Below are positions 42,789-43,389 of a DNA stretch of 43,389 bases, piece after piece. A program made the position numbers and the translations under genes. The first letter of the stretch is position 1; the number at the start of each line of letters is the position of its first letter. This stretch comes from Roseivirga sp. UBA7431 (lineage in GTDB: Bacteria; Bacteroidota; Bacteroidia; Cytophagales; Cyclobacteriaceae): the NCBI GenBank assembly GCA_002477595.1, contig DLQN01000004.1:744-44132 (forward strand), written 5' to 3'. The notes beneath the pieces are model-generated. The model worked only from the letters and a program-made list of their open reading frames with translations, had not been told where the DNA came from and ran no database searches.

Positions 42789-43389
42789 ATGCCTAAAAAC
42801 CTACTCTACTCATTATTGATCCTTATTCTATTTTTTGGTTGTTCACCTGATGACAACTCAAACAATGATGCAGACCCAACAGCATCTGGTGACACCAACA
42901 TTCTCCTCATTATCGCGGATGACCTCGGCCTTGATGCACTGAATGGATATTCTGAGGGTAGTATTAAACCCAATACGCCAAACTTAGATGATTTAGCGGC
43001 TAGTGGATTAGTCTTCAATAATTTCTGGACAAACTCAGTCTGCTCTCCTACTAGATCAACCATCCTAACGGGTAAATATGGTTTTAGTACAGGCGTTAGG
43101 TCTCAAGGTGATGAGATTTCCTCAAGTGAAACATCGCTTCAATCCTACATCAACCAGTCAAATGAGTACGCAACAGCCATTGTGGGTAAATGGCATCTTT
43201 CGGGTAATAGGTTCTCCTTGAATCCAGAAGATATGGGCATAGACTATTACGCAGGGCTATATTCTGGAGCAGTAAGCGATTACTATAATTGGAACCTCAC
43301 CGAGGATGGTGTAGTTACTACTCAAACTGAATATGCAACCACAAAATTCACGGACTTAGCGATTGATTGGGTGGCTGCCCAAACCAAGC
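42789..43389 (+). CDS. Sulfatase lipoprotein (cut by window edge)
   Basis: The first 200 residues of a type I sulfatase that removes sulfate esters, probably from polysaccharides. The N-terminus has a lipobox FFGCS (Cys18) followed by acidic residues (SPDDN), resembling surface-export signals. The metal aspartates are in LLIIADDLG (Asp44-Asp45), and Cys85 in the CSPTRS motif (CxPxR) would be turned into formylglycine. GKYGFSTGV and VGKWHL follow, also family-typical. It starts 54 bases after the DUF255 gene and may share its transcript. The C-terminal half lies outside the window. Confidence 0.93.
   Translation, partial: MPKNLLYSLLILILFFGCSPDDNSNNDADPTASGDTNILLIIADDLGLDALNGYSEGSIKPNTPNLDDLAASGLVFNNFWTNSVCSPTRSTILTGKYGFSTGVRSQGDEISSSETSLQSYINQSNEYATAIVGKWHLSGNRFSLNPEDMGIDYYAGLYSGAVSDYYNWNLTEDGVVTTQTEYATTKFTDLAIDWVAAQTK

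Noticed and set aside
1..43389. Mobile element, prophage, CRISPR array or defence island
   Set aside because: No transposase, integrase, phage, Cas, restriction or toxin-antitoxin genes and no regularly spaced repeats were seen; gene content is housekeeping and envelope.

Overview
The window looks like ordinary chromosome of a Bacteroidota bacterium, most likely a marine member of the Cytophagales (Roseivirga- or Fulvivirga-like; inferred from gene content, not from a marker tree). Pointers are the DUF5686 outer-membrane protein, PorT-like barrel, DUF2911, DUF4399, the SpmA-SpmB fusion, a zinc-finger-free topoisomerase I, VCBS/UnbV and sulfatase lipoproteins, moderately AT-rich DNA, a lack of obvious Shine-Dalgarno sites, and several TAnnTTTG (-7) promoter matches. 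I found no tRNA or rRNA gene, insertion sequence, prophage, CRISPR array or defence island. Genes are packed tightly: the longest gene-free stretch is about 267 bases (11220-11486).

Layout. 1-8844, minus strand: 5' part of thrS, DUF5686 protein, TrmH-type RNA methyltransferase, and the topoisomerase IV pair parE-parC. 8991-13488: a small membrane protein, an alkylglycerol-monooxygenase-like hydroxylase with a coupled lipoprotein, the S1 protein CvfB, and a secreted endonuclease/exonuclease/phosphatase protein. 13533-17236: CutC, 3-hydroxybutyryl-CoA dehydrogenase, a lipoprotein, a beta-barrel protein, an acyl-CoA-binding protein and an orphan 154-residue protein. 17288-24692: GT-C glycosyltransferase, RsmE with the SpmA-SpmB fusion, DUF2911, an S9 dipeptidyl-peptidase, RidA and DUF4399. 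24857-30662: TlpA-like thioredoxin, Na+/alanine symporter, an ExbD-like orphan, agmatinase plus a fused AdoMet decarboxylase/spermidine synthase, and SixA. 30808-37208, plus strand: topA, alpha/beta hydrolase, HD hydrolase, sirtuin, MATE exporter. 37225-43389: a VCBS/UnbV lipoprotein, a DUF255 thioredoxin-domain lipoprotein, and the start of a sulfatase lipoprotein.

How genes work together. parE-parC (6 bases apart) form one topoisomerase IV operon, and topA lies 22 kb away. The agmatinase and the fused SpeD-SpeE overlap by one base and together make a putrescine-to-spermidine module. The hydrolase and HD genes overlap by ATGA. RsmE and SpmA-SpmB are 9 bases apart. Terminator hairpins show that the longest open frames for trmH and the S9 peptidase start too far upstream; the corrected starts are given here.

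No obvious new defence or mobile system is present. The points most worth a second look are a compact, tRNA-sized, three-helix element between the symporter and the ExbD-like gene (26976-27051), the polyamine fusion, the sirtuin lacking its zinc cysteines but carrying the desuccinylase YxxR pair, the stand-alone ExbD-like protein, and a divergent gene pair whose start codons are two bases apart.
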